DNA of 64,000 nucleotides from Gnetum montanum (taxonomy: Eukaryota; Streptophyta; Gnetopsida; Gnetales; Gnetaceae): contig MNCI01029067.1 of NCBI GenBank assembly GCA_015680685.1, positions 14,674 to 78,673 on the forward strand, written 5' to 3'. The position numbers and the translations under genes were made by a program. Below the pieces are notes generated by a model that was not told the origin of the DNA, made no database searches, and saw nothing but the letters and a program-made list of their open reading frames with translations. This document shows, piece after piece, positions 1 to 12,198 of this stretch. Each line of letters opens with the position of its first letter. The first letter of the stretch is position 1.

Positions 1-353
1 CACTTAGTACATCCAACAATGGATCACATTGTAACCTAGCAGTGTTAGCACATGTTTAGAATGTATATAGAAAGTTGAGAAGGATAATCTATGCTAGGCT
101 AGATTAGACCTATTCTTTGTATATAAAATAATTATATTTATATTTTAATAATAAAAATACAATCATATTCCTCAATCACACTTAACCATATAACTTGGGC
201 CTACACAAGTATGATTGGAAAGACAACAATCAATGATCTAATGCTTAACTATCTAAGACACCCAGCCAATCTTAGTCTACGAAATTTAACTGGATCATGC
301 CTAAACACTTGTGATTCATATGGTTAGGCATAGGTTTACTCTAGTACTCATCA
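1..353 (+). repeat. LTR fragment, 3' part (Ty3/gypsy host element 0)
   Basis: This stretch ends in the CTCATCA terminus shared by the other LTRs in the window, and a primer-binding site follows one base later. The first 124 bases are nearly identical to 34583-34706, so this LTR subfamily occurs twice here. The 5' part lies outside the window. The terminal stretch with 'catatggttaggcatagg' is the U5 end common to all the gypsy LTRs here. Confidence 0.8.
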
Positions 354-354
354 T

Positions 355-372
355 TGGAACTATTGCCGAGGA
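355..372 (+). other. Primer-binding site, tRNA-Asp type (host element 0)
   Basis: The site starts one base after the LTR. It is a degenerate match to TGGCGCCATTGCCGGGGA, the form seen at 35500, which pairs with the 3' end of plant tRNA-Asp. Athila-type Ty3 elements are known to use this primer. Several bases have decayed. Confidence 0.6.
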
Positions 373-559
373 TTGGTGTAAGTGTTTTAAATAGTTAGGA
401 TCATTCAAAAATTAACGTTAGAGCTTAACATGATTTATCATATATAAAGAATAATATTTTATTATAAGTCATACTTATAAACTAAGAAATATCTCATTCT
501 CATAGGGTAGATTCTCTACTTACTAATGATTCAACAAGAACACGTGACAGAACTACAAA

Positions 560-1650
560 GAGTCGAGATGAGATGCCATAGCAAATAAAATTTATCTACA
601 TGCATCTAGATCTCTAGCATCTAGATTTTACCTTTGTTCTTCACTAAGATGAACAATTACAATGGAGAAAGTTGGAGGGGAACATCATGTTGCCACTTGA
701 TTGAGCAATGTCATTGATGCTCATGGTAGGGTTGATGAAACTAGGGCTTGAATCAATAGCTTCATACTACAAAATAGCTTATAAAATCTCTAGGGATTAC
801 CAGCCCATAGGGACCTAGCTCCACAAACACAAATTTATGGAAGCTCGCTATGACGCTTCTAAAGGAAAGGAAGCCCCTATTCACTTAACATCTTAGTTAG
901 AAAAGGAGGGCATTAATTACCCATCTAGCAAATCTCAATATCAAAATCTTTTACCCCTCAATAAAGATGACTTGAACCATCCATAACTACATTTAGCCTT
1001 GGAAAATAATGAAGGAAAGGGAAGAACATGATCTAGAATAAAGGGAATATCAAGGCCAAGGTCTTCCAATAAAAAACCAATAGAACATCAAAGGGATCAC
1101 AAAAGGAGATCAAGTCAAGATAACTCTTCTAGTTCTTCATCATCATCCTCTTTATCCTCATTGTCATGTTTTCACAAGGGTAAACGTGGCCAAGAAAAGA
1201 TAGGAAGTGATCATAGACAAGATGAAGAAGATAGAAGAAACCATCATAGAGATGGTAGACATGAATCAGAAGAAGGGAATAATCATGAATGAAGGCATAA
1301 CAGATAATGCCAAGGAAGACATCATCGTGACAAGGACCATGAGGACTATGATGGCTATGAGGAATTGGTGCTTTCCAAGAGAAGCATGATAAATATCCAA
1401 GAGGTAGTTTACAACTCTACCAAGCATCAAAGGGATAACTAGATTAAATGGTTAGAGATAACCATACCTAAATTTGAGCTAGGCTACAACATAGATTTGT
1501 AGCATCACCTACAAGCCTTCCATGATGTAACATTGAAAAAAAATGGTAAAAGCTAAAGCTCTTTCCAAGGATGCTTATCAAAGAAGCAAAAAGTTGGTAT
1601 CAGTCCTTGGAATTGAAATCAATCAAAAGATGAAACATAATGTTGAAGTT
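560..1650 (+). pseudogene. gag N-terminal part of host element 0, interrupted
   Basis: Translated pieces match the gag in the intact-looking copy at 35649-36680. They include the LEGN..LPLD segment near 670-700, a serine-rich run at 1120-1170, an Arg/His/Glu-rich region at 1190-1330, and 'IPKFELGYNI' followed by 'HLQAFHD' at about 1470-1530. Stops and frameshifts break the frame throughout. The similarity stops at 1650, at the 'SIKRWNIML' part of the capsid-like domain, where the minus-strand element 1 begins. A downstream gag piece reappears at 10800-11231. The exact gag start is not clear because the leader has decayed. Confidence 0.7.
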
Positions 1651-2404
1651 TGATGAGTGGCGAGGTACCCCTACACTCAACCATACGAATACGAGCGTTA
1701 CACGTGCGATCCGGTCAAACTCCACAGACTAAGTGCCTACACACCTTATGGAACACCTAAGGTTAATCAATCGTTGTCCTCCCAAGCTTACTTGTATTTG
1801 TCACGGTTGTATGGTTAAGTAAGCTTGAGGCATGTGATTTTTATATCTTTTATGTTTTTATCGCCTATGCTAGGAGAGGAAAGGGGTGAAGAGACTAAGT
1901 AACTAATTTTAACTAACTAAGCGTTAATCATCCTAGCATCAGTATCCATTTCCACTTCTCGTTTCACACCCTGAACCGATGCAACACTACTGGGATTACC
2001 AAATGCTATTCGTTGGGATTACCAAGCATAACGCATGTGCTCGAAGTGGTCGTACTAAATGCACTTAACTATGAGAGTTAAGGGTTGAGAGAGATTAAGT
2101 CCTTAAGAAAGCATTTAAACAATTAACAATAATTAAAGTCTTGTTTAGCTTAGTCCATGCACTACAAGGTTTATCCAAAAGTTCATCTTTATTACCATAC
2201 ACAATTGTGTGCTTAGGTACAGAATTGCTCGAATAAAGATCCGTTCACTTTAGGACTCCCACTGCGGGCACATGGAAATTATTCTAACTCTGAAATGGAA
2301 AAATGACAAGAGTTTGGCTAAGGTCTAGATCTAGATGTAGAAACAAGGGAGAGCTACCTCTGATTTATAGAATTGGCATCAGGCTATGATATTGTGTCCC
2401 ATCA
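1651..2404 (-). repeat. 3' LTR of element 1
   Basis: It is bounded by TGATGGGA at 2404 (minus strand) and by CTCATCA at 1651, the termini used by the sister LTRs. A TATA-like TATAAATC lies at 2369-2362 on the minus strand, in the same position as TATAAATA in other copies. Its last part matches the truncated 5' LTR at 10611-10790 almost base for base. Confidence 0.82.
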
Positions 2405-4284
2405 TACCCCCATGATTGAATAAAAACTAATCCTCGAGTTCCTTCCAAAATATTGGGAAGGTATGAGATTATTGACTTCAATGGAACTAATGGTGAATGG
2501 GATGACATGTGAACGGATCATCATTACTAAACATGACAAAACTGGTGTTCACGACAACAAGAGTGAGCACTTTATACATTTGACATCAGACCTTATTTGG
2601 CAACTGAGAGAGAAGAGAGAAGAAGTTTGCTGCTGCCAACGCCAAGATTGTGCCTTTCGTTGTCCATCCGTAAGCGTGCCATCAATCTTGTTCCTTGCAT
2701 AACTACTTCAGCACCGATCCATTCCAAGTGTTCCCTCCAGGTCCAATCCGTGGTTGTATGATTGCCANACCTTGCTTCGGTGAAAGGTCCATTGGCTGAG
2801 TTGTGCTATGGCTGATGCGGATTCTGGACATATACTAATGATGACTACCTAAGGTGTAGGGGTTAGGAGAAAATCGAAAAAAATTGGAGAAAATCAAAAA
2901 AATTGGACCAGGACCGCCATGACTAATCACGAACCTCCAGTAGCAAGAGAATGAAGAAAGAAAGGGAATAAAAAGGATGAAGAAAAAGAGACAACTATAA
3001 CGTCGATGAAAGGGATGTCAATATGGAAATGAAAAAAATAGAGTTGATTGCAAAAATGTTAAGGGAAAGAATTTAACTGATGCACCAAATAGGAATGCCA
3101 GTGGATCCTCCCCAAAGCAGGCTCATGCCCTGACAAACCCACATTCAAAGATTCCATAGGCTCTGGGAATGTCATTTGGAACAAGAGTTAAAGTCTTAAC
3201 CACAAGAATTTACCACAAAGAAAACGATGCATCAACTAAAATATACACTAATGATGCAATCGACAATGACGTGAACAATGGAGAAAGAATGATGAAAAGA
3301 AGAGAATGGAATGGAGTCTCAAAAACAAGGTGGTGTACAGCCCCTTGTGTATTTAATGATTAATGTGACTTAGTAGATCCCATTCCAAGTATAGCCTCAA
3401 ACAAACCACATCCAGTGACTTCGCATTAATGCATTCGACCAATCCATCCACTTAAAGTAACAAGAATGCCTTCGCCAAAAAACCACCACCATTCCGACAA
3501 AGCGAAGGAGGAGAGAATAGGAAGCGAGAAGGGCCTTAGTTAGAGGGAACATGTTTTTAGTTCCATAACCAATGCTTGTAGCCCAGATGATTATTTTGTC
3601 TAAGGGGTGTGCTTTGAATCCTCACTGTTTTTTTTTTTTGTGTTTTTGCTTGAGAACCACACCATGCAAAGATTTATTATTTTTATTTTCTCAGCTTCCT
3701 AATAATATGACAATCGTCGAAACGGTAAGAAAACTCAAGAAGAAAACATCCAAGCACCCAAGAGAATGACCAACACAAGCACATCAAGTTCCCTTGAAGC
3801 CACATCCTTTTCAATCCTTGAGTCCTTCCTTAGTTTGAGAAATACCTAGTCACCAATTCGTTGATAGTTCTTATTATTTTGAAGAAAGGGACTGTACAGT
3901 TCCAAGCCAAGAGAGACCATAGAGATTTATACATGCATGGATGATGTGGACTCATTGCCTGCTATATCAAAAGAACCATACCTTAGTATCAACATCGTAA
4001 CTTAAAGGTAAAAACCAAACATTAGCAACCAATAGAAAATAGTTTATACCATCATTAAAAGCACTTATTAGGTGAAAAACTTAACAAAATGGATAAGACA
4101 CATATAAATAAAAGAAAAATTATAAACGATGTTGTAAAACAAAAACAAGAAAAGTTAAAGAAATTTGTAAAACAAAAATGTGTAAAATAAAAACTTAAAA
4201 GAACCGAGGGCCTCAATTAATTAGCATAGGTGGCCATCTCCCCCATGACTGAATTGAAAGGGAGAGATCCAAAATAACGAGCGA
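2405..4284 (-). other. 3' noncoding internal region of element 1
   Basis: This stretch between the pol stop (4284) and the 3' LTR has no supported gene. It carries the conserved 'gagcctgctttggggagg' motif on the minus strand at 3129-3102. Just before the LTR it has a short purine-rich run (minus strand 'catgggggta', 2416-2405) at the polypurine-tract position. Matching regions occur at 41000-42900 and 46100-48010. A single N lies at 2767. Confidence 0.7.
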
Positions 4285-5480
4285 GGTCATTCGCTATCAG
4301 AGGTGTAATTTGCACTGGCTGTTCTTAGTTCATGGAAGGGTTTTGTTTGTTGCACATTGACTAGTAATCTCTTCTTAGGGCTTTCAGGCTTGTATATTGT
4401 CATGGCTCCTGAGGGGAAGGTTGTATGAATAATGTAAGGTCCTTCCCACAATGTTTGAAATTTCGTGCATTGTGGTACATGCATGGGATTCTAATAAAGG
4501 ACCTTATCTCCTGGTTGGTACTTAACCTTTCGAATTCTTAAGTCATGACATTGCTTGTTATGTGCCTTGTGTAGCTCGTTTAATGACAGGGAAACCAATC
4601 AATTCTCATCTAGCATGTTTAAAGTTGTCAATCTTTGTTTTTGTCCTAGATCAAGGTCAAGGTGGAGGTCACATGCCATGGATAGTGTACGAAGTTCGGT
4701 TTGAATTGGAAGCTTTGGGAGTTTCTCGTACACTAACTCATAGGGAGAGTAGCCTGTAGGGAGTTTCCAAGTCGAGCGGTATGCCTAGAGAGCATCGTTC
4801 AGTTTAGTGCTCCAATCTCGCCTATATTTGCTAATTGTTCTTGTCAATATTCTAGTAATCTCCCGATTAGTGACCTCGGCTTGGCCATTAACTTAGGGGT
4901 GATAAGATGTAGTCAATTTATGTTCAACCCCCAAGCATTGCATCAATTCTTGAAAGGTTGCACCCATGAAATGCGTTCCGTTATCCGAGATAAGCGCACG
5001 CGGCATACCAAACCTATTTACGACTTGTTGTTGTACAAATTGTGCAGCTGTAGATGATGTGTAGTCTGTTAGAGCACCTACTTTGGCCCATTTTGTTAAA
5101 GATTTAACACCAACAATGATATAAGCTTTTCCATTGGACATAGGTGTAATGGGCCCCATAAATTCTATTCCCCAAATGTCGAAGGGTTCCAAAGGTTGAA
5201 TCCATTGTTGTGGACCCTCCAATCTAGTAGTCATTCCACCATCATGTTGGCAGCACTCATAGGATTGGACAAACTGATGGGCGTCCTAAAATAGTGTTGG
5301 CCAGTAATATCCTGTAAGCAGGATTTTGATGGCTATTCGTCTCCCTGCATAGTGACCCCCACAAGGGCCCTCATGAGCATCCTGGAGAACTCTTAGTTGG
5401 TCCACATCAGGCACACACCATTGAACCAAGCCATTAGAACAGACTTTGTAAAGTTACCCTCTGATCTCCATGAAGTGCTT
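4284..5480 (-). pseudogene. Integrase of element 1 (pol C-terminal part)
   Basis: Integrase joins retrotransposon cDNA to the host chromosome. The minus strand encodes a zinc-binding-like N-terminal part near 5390-5240 ('AHEGPCGGHYAGR' then 'ECCQHDGG'). A core follows with 'WGIEFMGPI' at the first catalytic site, 'ALISDNGTHF' at the second, and 'GVEHKLTT' with NGQAE at the third. The first catalytic Asp is Glu here, while element F keeps 'WGIDFMGS'. A stop replaces Gln just after 'TTSYHP' (4890-4892). The C-terminal segment ends 'TKPFHELRTA...SDSE' with a stop at 4284. It is a pseudogene because of the stops. Confidence 0.85.
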
Positions 5481-5499
5481 GGTTTTGTGAAGAAACTAT

Positions 5500-6240
5500 T
5501 GCTTCTTCCTAAAGTCCAACCCCTGTGGTGTTTGTTGGGAAAGGAGATAGGTGAGAATGCTATTATACCAATTTGTTCCCGTGGGTTGGTTATTCATTAC
5601 ACCAGCAAAGAGGGTTTCATCAAGAAAATGATCAGATATGGCTTATTCATCCTCTTTTTTGTCCCAGTGCAACCGAGATAAGTGATCTGCAACCACGTTC
5701 TCGATGCCCTTTCAATCTACTATTGTTAGATCGAACTCCTGAAGGATTACCAACCAACATATGATACAAGGGCTAACCATTGGCTTGTTCATGAGGAACC
5801 TAATTGCACTATGATCCGTATGAATGTACACTTTGTAGCCTAACACATAGTGCCTAAATTTGTCCAGTGCAAACACTACAGCCATTAATTCCTTTTCTAT
5901 AGTTATGTAGTTGAGTTGTTTACCGGTGATACTCTTACTTGCACAGTGGATGTAATAAGGGCATTTTTGTCCATCTAACTATGTCAATACGGCTCCTAAG
6001 GCATAATTAGATGTGTCGTTCATTATATGGAATGGTCTAGACTAGTCAGGTGCTTGTAGAATGGGAGTTTCCACAAGCCTTTATTTTAGGGTCTGGAATG
6101 CTCGTTCACATTCCTTGGTCCATTCGAATGGTGCATCCTTCTTCGTTAATTCTACCAACGGTTTGGCAATCTTGGAGAAGTTCTCAATGAATCTCCTATA
6201 GTAGCCAGTGTGTCCAAGGAATGATCGAATGTCTTTGACA
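5500..6240 (-). pseudogene. RNase H of element 1
   Basis: RNase H removes the RNA strand during reverse transcription. The minus strand reads 'EKELMAVVFALDKFRHYVLG', then 'HTDHSAIRFLMNKP' and 'VVADHLSRLHWD' between about 5905 and 5665. These are the standard RNase H landmarks of Ty3/gypsy elements. The domain sits between RT and integrase as expected. In-frame stops are present, so no product is expected. Confidence 0.82.
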
Positions 6241-7240
6241 GTTTCTAGTTGTCAGGTGATTCCTTGGATAACTTTAACCTTTTCCGGGTCTACCTCTATT
6301 CCTGACTGTAAAATCTTATGCCCCAGTACTATGCCCTCTTGAACCATCAAATGGCTTTTTTGCCAGTTGAGTTTTAGGTTGGTTTCTACACATCATTTTA
6401 GCACTTTCTCTAATTGGTCCAGGGCTTGATCAAATCTTGTCCCATAAGTGGAGAAGTCGTTCATAAAGACTTCCACTCCATTCCCTATCTGCTATTGAAA
6501 TATGCTTAGAACTAAACGTTGAAACATGGCAGGAGCATTGCATAAGCCAAATAGCATTTGTTTATATGCAAACGTTCCCCAAGGACTGGTGAACGTTATT
6601 TTGGCTTGATCTTTTGATGCTATTCATATTTGATTATATCCACTATACCTATCTAGAAAACTATAATAGCAATGCCCCGCTATAGTGTCTAAGACTTGGT
6701 CAACAAATGGTAATAGGAAATTATCCTTGAATGTTGCCATATTCAGTAGCCTAAAATCTATACACATCCTCCATTTTCCTCCCTTCTTAGGCACGATTAC
6801 TAGAGGACTAACCCATTCACTATTAGCAATGGGATATATGAACCCAGCCTTGAGGATCTGTTCTATCTCTTCTTTTACTATTTGTTTCAATTTTGTGTTC
6901 AATTGCCTCTGTAGTTGTTTTCGAGGTTTCATGGAGAAGTCTGTGTAAATCCTATGCTGGCATATCCTAGGATCTATTCTGGTTAACTTGGGATATGACC
7001 AAGCAAAGACTTTTGACCACTTATTTATCACCTTCAGCAGTCTTTCTTTTTGGTTGGGAATAAGTTTTGTGTTGATAATTACCGATTTTCCATTTTCAAG
7101 AGTCATATACTCCAGACCGGTGGGCAATGATTTCAGATCAAGGGGCTCTTGTTTAAATCTCTTAGGAATTTCCAACTTCCCCCAGTTGATGTTTTCGAGG
7201 CTAAGGTTGGGAAGTTGGTAACAGACTTGCTCAAGTGTGT
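6240..7240 (-). pseudogene. Reverse transcriptase of element 1
   Basis: The reading frame 7409-6624 (minus) covers the linker after the protease and the RT fingers and palm. It contains 'EEIEQILKAGFIYPI', 'EWVSPLVIVPKKGGKWR', 'CIDFRLLNMATFKD', 'DQVLDTIAGHCYYSFLD' and 'YSGYNQI'. The palm continues at lower coordinates with 'EVFMNDFSTYG' near 6478-6446. The normal F-M-D-D of this group is F-M-N-D here, so the first Asp of the catalytic pair is Asn. Element F has the same change. The frame is broken after YNQI. Confidence 0.88.
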
Positions 7241-7489
7241 CTGTGCTTCTAATGTAAGCACTAGTTATTCTCTCAGTTAATTCCATGCATGTTATTGAGT
7301 CACTCTCTTGATCAACCATCAGCCACAAGGTGTCCTCTTGTCGTGTGGCTATAGCATACAGGCACCTTTGTATATTAACTTCTTGTGCACACCGATCGCA
7401 TGCAGGCAATGCTAAACTTCACATAACCCATGATTTTTCCATGCAATGGCACCCTGTGTCACTGTATGCGATGCATGGAAATTTCTTCA

Positions 7490-7975
7490 TCTTGATATTT
7501 CTGAAAGTGTTTTTATTGGATATTTCCAAGGAAAGATCACGAATTCCTAGGCATGCATCGATCATACTTAGCCATGCTCTTCCCATTATTACTGGGAAGT
7601 TCCGCTTACTATTAGTTACTTATATCACTAGGAAATCTGCTGGATACGACCACCCACAAACAGTGGTAACAATGTCCTCCACTAGTCCCAAGGGGATAGT
7701 GATGGACTAGTCGACCAACTCAAGTTGAATGTTACTCTTCCTTAATGGAGGTAGCTTCTAGGCTTTGTACATCTCCTGCGATATTAGGTTGACTCCGGAA
7801 CTTGAGTCCAAAAGAGCTTTACATGGTTCATTCCCGGTGACTTGGAGATAAATTAGGGGACTTCCAGGGTCAAAGAATTTCTTGGGAAGGTGGCCCACCT
7901 TAATCCAGTATGTGATGGTATGTGTTAACATAACCGTGTGCATTGATCTCAACTTTGGGTCGAAGAAGATCCTGA
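7490..7975 (-). pseudogene. Aspartic protease of element 1
   Basis: The protease cuts the gag-pol polyprotein. On the minus strand 'LTHTITYWIKVGHLP' leads to 'GSPLIYLQV' and the active-site region 'ALLDSSSGVNLIS', followed by 'EMYKA'. The downstream part gives 'LGLVEDIVTTVCGWS'-like sequence and 'GKSMAKY'-like decay. The sister copies read DSGS at the active site, so DSSS is probably a decayed DSG motif. It lies between the gag nucleocapsid and RT as in other Ty3/gypsy elements. Confidence 0.8.
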
Positions 7976-10464
7976 AACTTATTTGGTATGGAGGTGTTTA
8001 GATGTTCAATCGCTTGTGAGGGTGAGGGCTTAGTTGGATTACTGGTTCTGAAGAAAGGTCTTTTTGGCATAAGATTGTTAGAACCCACTAAGAATTGAGG
8101 ATTTGAAGCCCTCGTAACATTGGGTTGTTGTGGTTGAGTGGGAAATACCCTTTCCATTATTGGAGTAGTTGGTGGTGAAGCTACCGACGTAAGAGATGTG
8201 GATGGATTCGAAGGATGGTATGCATGTGGAGGGTCTCTCCTAGGAGAAGGAGTCTTAAAATACTCCCGAACATGGTAGTGATGTTTTGGGGTTACATGAC
8301 CCACAGTGTCACTTGGACAAACCGGCTACTACACATAATAGCCATATGGATCTGGTTGCCGGTAAGGGTATTGTTGCCTAGGCGGTGGCTTCCCCCATAA
8401 CTGTGGGTATTGCCACTTTTGGTGTTGCTCGATAGGTTGTGGCGGAGTTCCACTTGTATAATACATTAAGGGCTGGTGGAACTACCTTGTGTTACCTTGG
8501 GGACAAGGTAACCTTCGGGTTGCTTGTTGTTTGTTAAGTCTTGGGTTGAGTGCATACACCCTAGACTCTTGCAGATGTGAGATTATTAGGCAACATCCCT
8601 TAGGATGGTCATACTGGCAAATCTCACATCCACCATCATTATCTGTATCAAAGTCCACAACCTCATCGGTGATAGTCATTTTTCCCTTACCCTTGTTATG
8701 TGCATGGTCTGAGTCTCTCCTCTTTTTCTTATCATGGTCACTACTTATCTCCTTAGACTCCTCTACGATTTTCAAAATAGTTTCAAATCTACTGTCTAAG
8801 TAGTCCCTCATTTGATATACCTTAGGCAACACTTTAGTTGTTAACTTTTGAAGTGGCAAGGTTTTTCTATTCACCAACTCTTCAAGTGGTGAATCATCCT
8901 CCTCCTCGCAGAATCACACTCCCCTCTTTCGGAGGGAAGGATCGCGGTTATACTCTTCTATGCTTTCTCTTTTACATAGCTCCCCTTCTTCCTTAGCTAC
9001 TTGCTCCAAAAATCTATGAACTTCATGGGACCTAAGTTTTGATAATCTTCCTTGCACATATGTCCCAAGGGTTCTCCTGGTTTCATGTCTTAGCCCATCC
9101 CTGAGATGGCGTAGTTGATCCCGTTGTGGGTAACCATGGCTTGGGAAACGATGTAGCAATGCATAATATCGGCCCATGGTAGCATCCAAGGGTTTGTGAT
9201 TACCCTGCTTCCATCCTTGGATCTACTTACGCAAGTTGGACACTCGGGAGTACATCTAGTATTTATAGTTGAATAATTCTAGCATCGTACTCCACTGTCT
9301 AATGGATTCTGGTTCTAAGGACTAGTACCAACTTTCTGCTTCTTTTATGAGTGTCCTTGGGAACAACTTTAACTTTTGCCACTCGTTTTCAATATTTTGC
9401 AAGGCACAAGCATCATGAAATGCCTATAAGTGATTCTCCAGATCATCGTTGTATCCCCCCTCAAATAGTGAAATATTATTCATGTCTAGTCTCTTGATCT
9501 AGCTATCTTTCTGGTGCCTTGTAGGTATCCTCATAGCCTCCGTAATATCTAACATACTTCAGGTGGCAAGTAGGGGTTCATCGTTGCCATTTCTTTCATG
9601 GTGTTTGTGATGCTTACGCGGTTCCCTAATTTCCCTTCTTCCATGCCTTGATTTCCTAAAATGCCCTCGTCCTCGCTCTCAACTCTCTTGTCAAGGTTTC
9701 TCATCTTGCTTACCCTTGTCCTCAAGATGAGGCTCTTTGTGACTGCGTCTTGATGTGGAAGGAGAGGGTGAATGATGCGATGAAGGGGGAGAGGAAGGAG
9801 AACCATCGCCATGACGATGTTTCCTACCTTTCCTTTGGCAATCTCGACCCTGATCGTGATGACAATTAGAATGCTTGCCCTTATCTTGTGTTTGTGTTCC
9901 CTCATTGAACACTTGGTGTTTGTGGGAATCAGAACCAGGGTTGTGAATTGTGGAGCGAAGGTTCTAATACCCTACCTCCTCACTATCGTTAGGAGGGGGA
10001 ACATCATTTTATGAAGAACCTATTGTTAGGTTCACCACCCTTAATTTCTCTTATGACGGGTGAAGCGTTATGGGGGCCTTTTCCCTTCAACGATGTGTGG
10101 TGACTCTCCTGCCGCAAGTCTCGTTGAAATTGTGCTTCTATGGGATGGGGGTCCCTCATGTTGTAATCGCATGCAACGTACTCAGTGTATAATTGTGACA
10201 TGCCAATTTGTGCAAGGGCATGAAGGAGCATGTTAGGGCCGGCTCTGTCTAGTGGCAACACTATGTTACCCTCCAAGTCTCTCCATCGCAGTTGTTCATC
10301 TTGATGGAAGACAAAGGTAAAGTCGGGTATATATTCATCGTGATGAATTTATACCATACTAAATTGTTGAGGAATTGGCGGTTCTTGGTTATGTATGTTG
10401 TGCGCCGACTGTCTCTAGTGTTGGTCCTAGGCAGTGAAGTGCTTTTGTGTGGCTAAGAAGACAT
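7976..10464 (-). pseudogene. gag of element 1
   Basis: Gag is the structural protein of the virus-like particle. The start is chosen at 10464-10462 (minus), which matches the 'atgtcttctt' start of the copy at 35649. The N-terminal part includes 'LEGNIVLPLDRAGPN' (10276 on). A basic, Ser/His-rich middle lies at 9900-9550. The capsid-like segment 'LDATMGRYYALLHRFPSHGYP' lies near 9190, then 'VNRKTLPLQKLTTKV' near 8877. The zinc knuckle 'CEICQYDHPKGCC' lies near 8640-8600, followed by a Pro/Gln/Tyr-rich tail to about 8000. Frames shift several times. Confidence 0.82.
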
Positions 10465-10591
10465 CTTAGCTTAGTTCGGTGTGCTGTTTGTTGTTATGTT
10501 ATTTTTCGTATGATTGACCCTAAGGGTTCGTTCAAGCTTCCCAATGATGTGGATGATTTCCTATGTTCTACTTAGCACACAAACAACTTAG

Positions 10592-10609
10592 TCCCCAGCA
10601 ATAGCGCCA
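10592..10609 (-). other. Primer-binding site of element 1, tRNA-Asp type
   Basis: On the minus strand the sequence is TGGCGCTATTGCTGGGGA, one base after the LTR end at 10611. It differs by only a few bases from the complement of plant tRNA-Asp. Confidence 0.75.
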
Positions 10610-10610
10610 A

Positions 10611-10790
10611 TGATGAGTGGCGAGGTACCCCTACACTCAACCATACGAATACAAGCGTTACACACACAATCTGGTCGAACTCCGCAGACTAAGTGCGTAC
10701 ACGCCTTATGAAACACCTAAGGTTAATCAATCGTTGTCCTCCCAAGCTTACTTGTATTTGTCACGGTTGTATGGTTAAGTAAGCTTGAGG
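10611..10790 (-). repeat. 5' LTR of element 1, truncated to its 3' end
   Basis: Only the last 180 bases of the LTR remain. They match 1651-1830 closely. Beyond 10790 the sequence changes abruptly to 'gtccgatatcgagg', so the promoter half of this LTR is lost. Confidence 0.78.
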
Positions 10791-10799
10791 GTCCGATAT

Positions 10800-11231
10800 C
10801 GAGGACCCAATATTGGGACTCATTAAGCATCAAAGGTTGTGGAGGAGAAAGTAAAATAAGGAAGAGACAAACACAAAAATAAGAAAAAAAAAGAGATGTA
10901 GGAAAGGGCTATTATTAGCAAAAAGGAAAAGAAGCTATAGTAGATGAAGTTAAAGACTACACGTTAGATGATGATGGTTGGGACATTTGCCAATACAAAC
11001 ATCTAAAAGGCATATGCATTAAATATAAAGCTTATCAAAAAGAAAATTCCAATGATGTTACCTTATTCCCAAGGGTACTATAGACAACCATATCATCAAC
11101 AACAATACTACCCAAGTAGTATTCCATCTCAACCTTAAGAGTATTACCAACAATGGCAAAACCCATAGTCATGGGGTATGCCACCACTACGGCATCAATA
11201 TTCCTACAAGAAACCTAATCCATATGGATAC
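10800..11231 (+). pseudogene. gag nucleocapsid fragment (likely continuation of host element 0)
   Basis: The plus strand reads 'DDDGWDICQYKHLKG' at about 10960-11010, the decayed zinc knuckle of this gag family. It is followed by the Tyr/Gln/Pro-rich tail ending at 'NPYGY' next to the LTR at 11232. The gag part before 1651 stops upstream of this point, so the two pieces fit one gag split by element 1. The part between them has been lost or is unrecognisable. Confidence 0.6.
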
Positions 11232-12118
11232 TAATGAGTTTTGTTTTGTAGGGCTACAATATCGAGTATCCAATATTGGAGTTGCAATGTTAGATATCTG
11301 ATATTGGGGCACAACCTCCAAGGTCGAGGATCTGATATCGCCTCTTCCATGCATGCCTATAAATACCACACTTGAATGTACAATTGGGATAGTAGATAGT
11401 AGATAGGAAAGATAGAAATAGATTCATAGATTTTTTATTTCAAGATTTGTTAATTGCTAGTGCATGCCTGCAGATGTTAAGTGATTGTACAACATCCTTA
11501 TTCGAGTGTGACGTACGTGAACATGTTACATGTTTGGCAATACACATCGAGATTACTTCCATCATTGTAGCATCCACTTAGATTTATTACTAATTTTAAT
11601 TGCTTAAATATTACTATTTCTTTAATTAATATTATCATTCACTGCTCTTTATTATTCTTGACATTAACTAGAATGAGTACAACTAATTGCGAACGCTTAA
11701 GTGTAATTACTTGGTAACCTACTAGTGTATTGTTTGGTACACCCAATGATGTATGCTTGGTAATCCCAGTGGTAGTTACATGAAGTCCAAGGCATGTGTA
11801 GATAGTTAGGGATAGATACTCATCACACATAGGCTAGTTTAGACTTTACTTTCCATTGTTAATTAGATTAAAATAATTAATTTCTTTATTATCATTAAGA
11901 GTAGCTTAGGGCCTAAAAAAACTAAGGATCATATGCCTCACTCTAAACTAAACCATACATGACAAAGCTACCACTAGTCCAAGTGGGAAGATAGTGAACT
12001 ATGATCAAGACATAATGATTTAGATGCACAACTAGTTCCATCCATGGAATTCTACCAGATCATGTGTGAATGCTTTTGATTCATATGGTTGGACGTAGGG
12101 GTACCATGCTACTCATCA
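11232..12118 (+). repeat. LTR, AATATT-type subfamily
   Basis: The LTR starts at TAATGAG, a decayed TGATGAA, and ends at CTCATCA. It closely matches the minus-strand LTR at 56231-57097, including the 'ttccatgcatgcctataaat' promoter block. The TATA box TATAAAT is at 11358-11364. Upstream are repeated GATATC and CAATATTG palindromes. It follows a gag fragment directly, and no primer site comes after it, so it is either a 3' LTR of a heavily deleted element or a later insertion. Confidence 0.78.
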
Positions 12119-12198
12119 AATATTATGTCCAATAAACTATATGTGTTGTTGGCTTTACTACGCATACCTTTGCTGATCATTATTATCCTTTGGAGTAT

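Larger units (their letters stand above)
1651..10790 (-). mobile_element. Element 1: Ty3/gypsy (Athila/Tat-type) retrotransposon with pol, minus strand
   Basis: Reading on the minus strand, the order is a truncated 5' LTR (10790-10611), primer site, gag, protease, RT, RNase H, integrase, about 1.9 kb of 3' noncoding DNA and a 3' LTR (2404-1651). The order gag-PR-RT-RH-INT is Ty3/gypsy. The RT segment with KKGGKWR, RLLNMATFKD and DRYSGYNQI, and the tRNA-Asp type primer site, point to the Athila/Tat group. It interrupts a plus-strand gag at 1650. No target duplication can be shown because the 5' LTR lacks its outer part. All coding parts contain stops, so the copy is dead. Confidence 0.88.
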
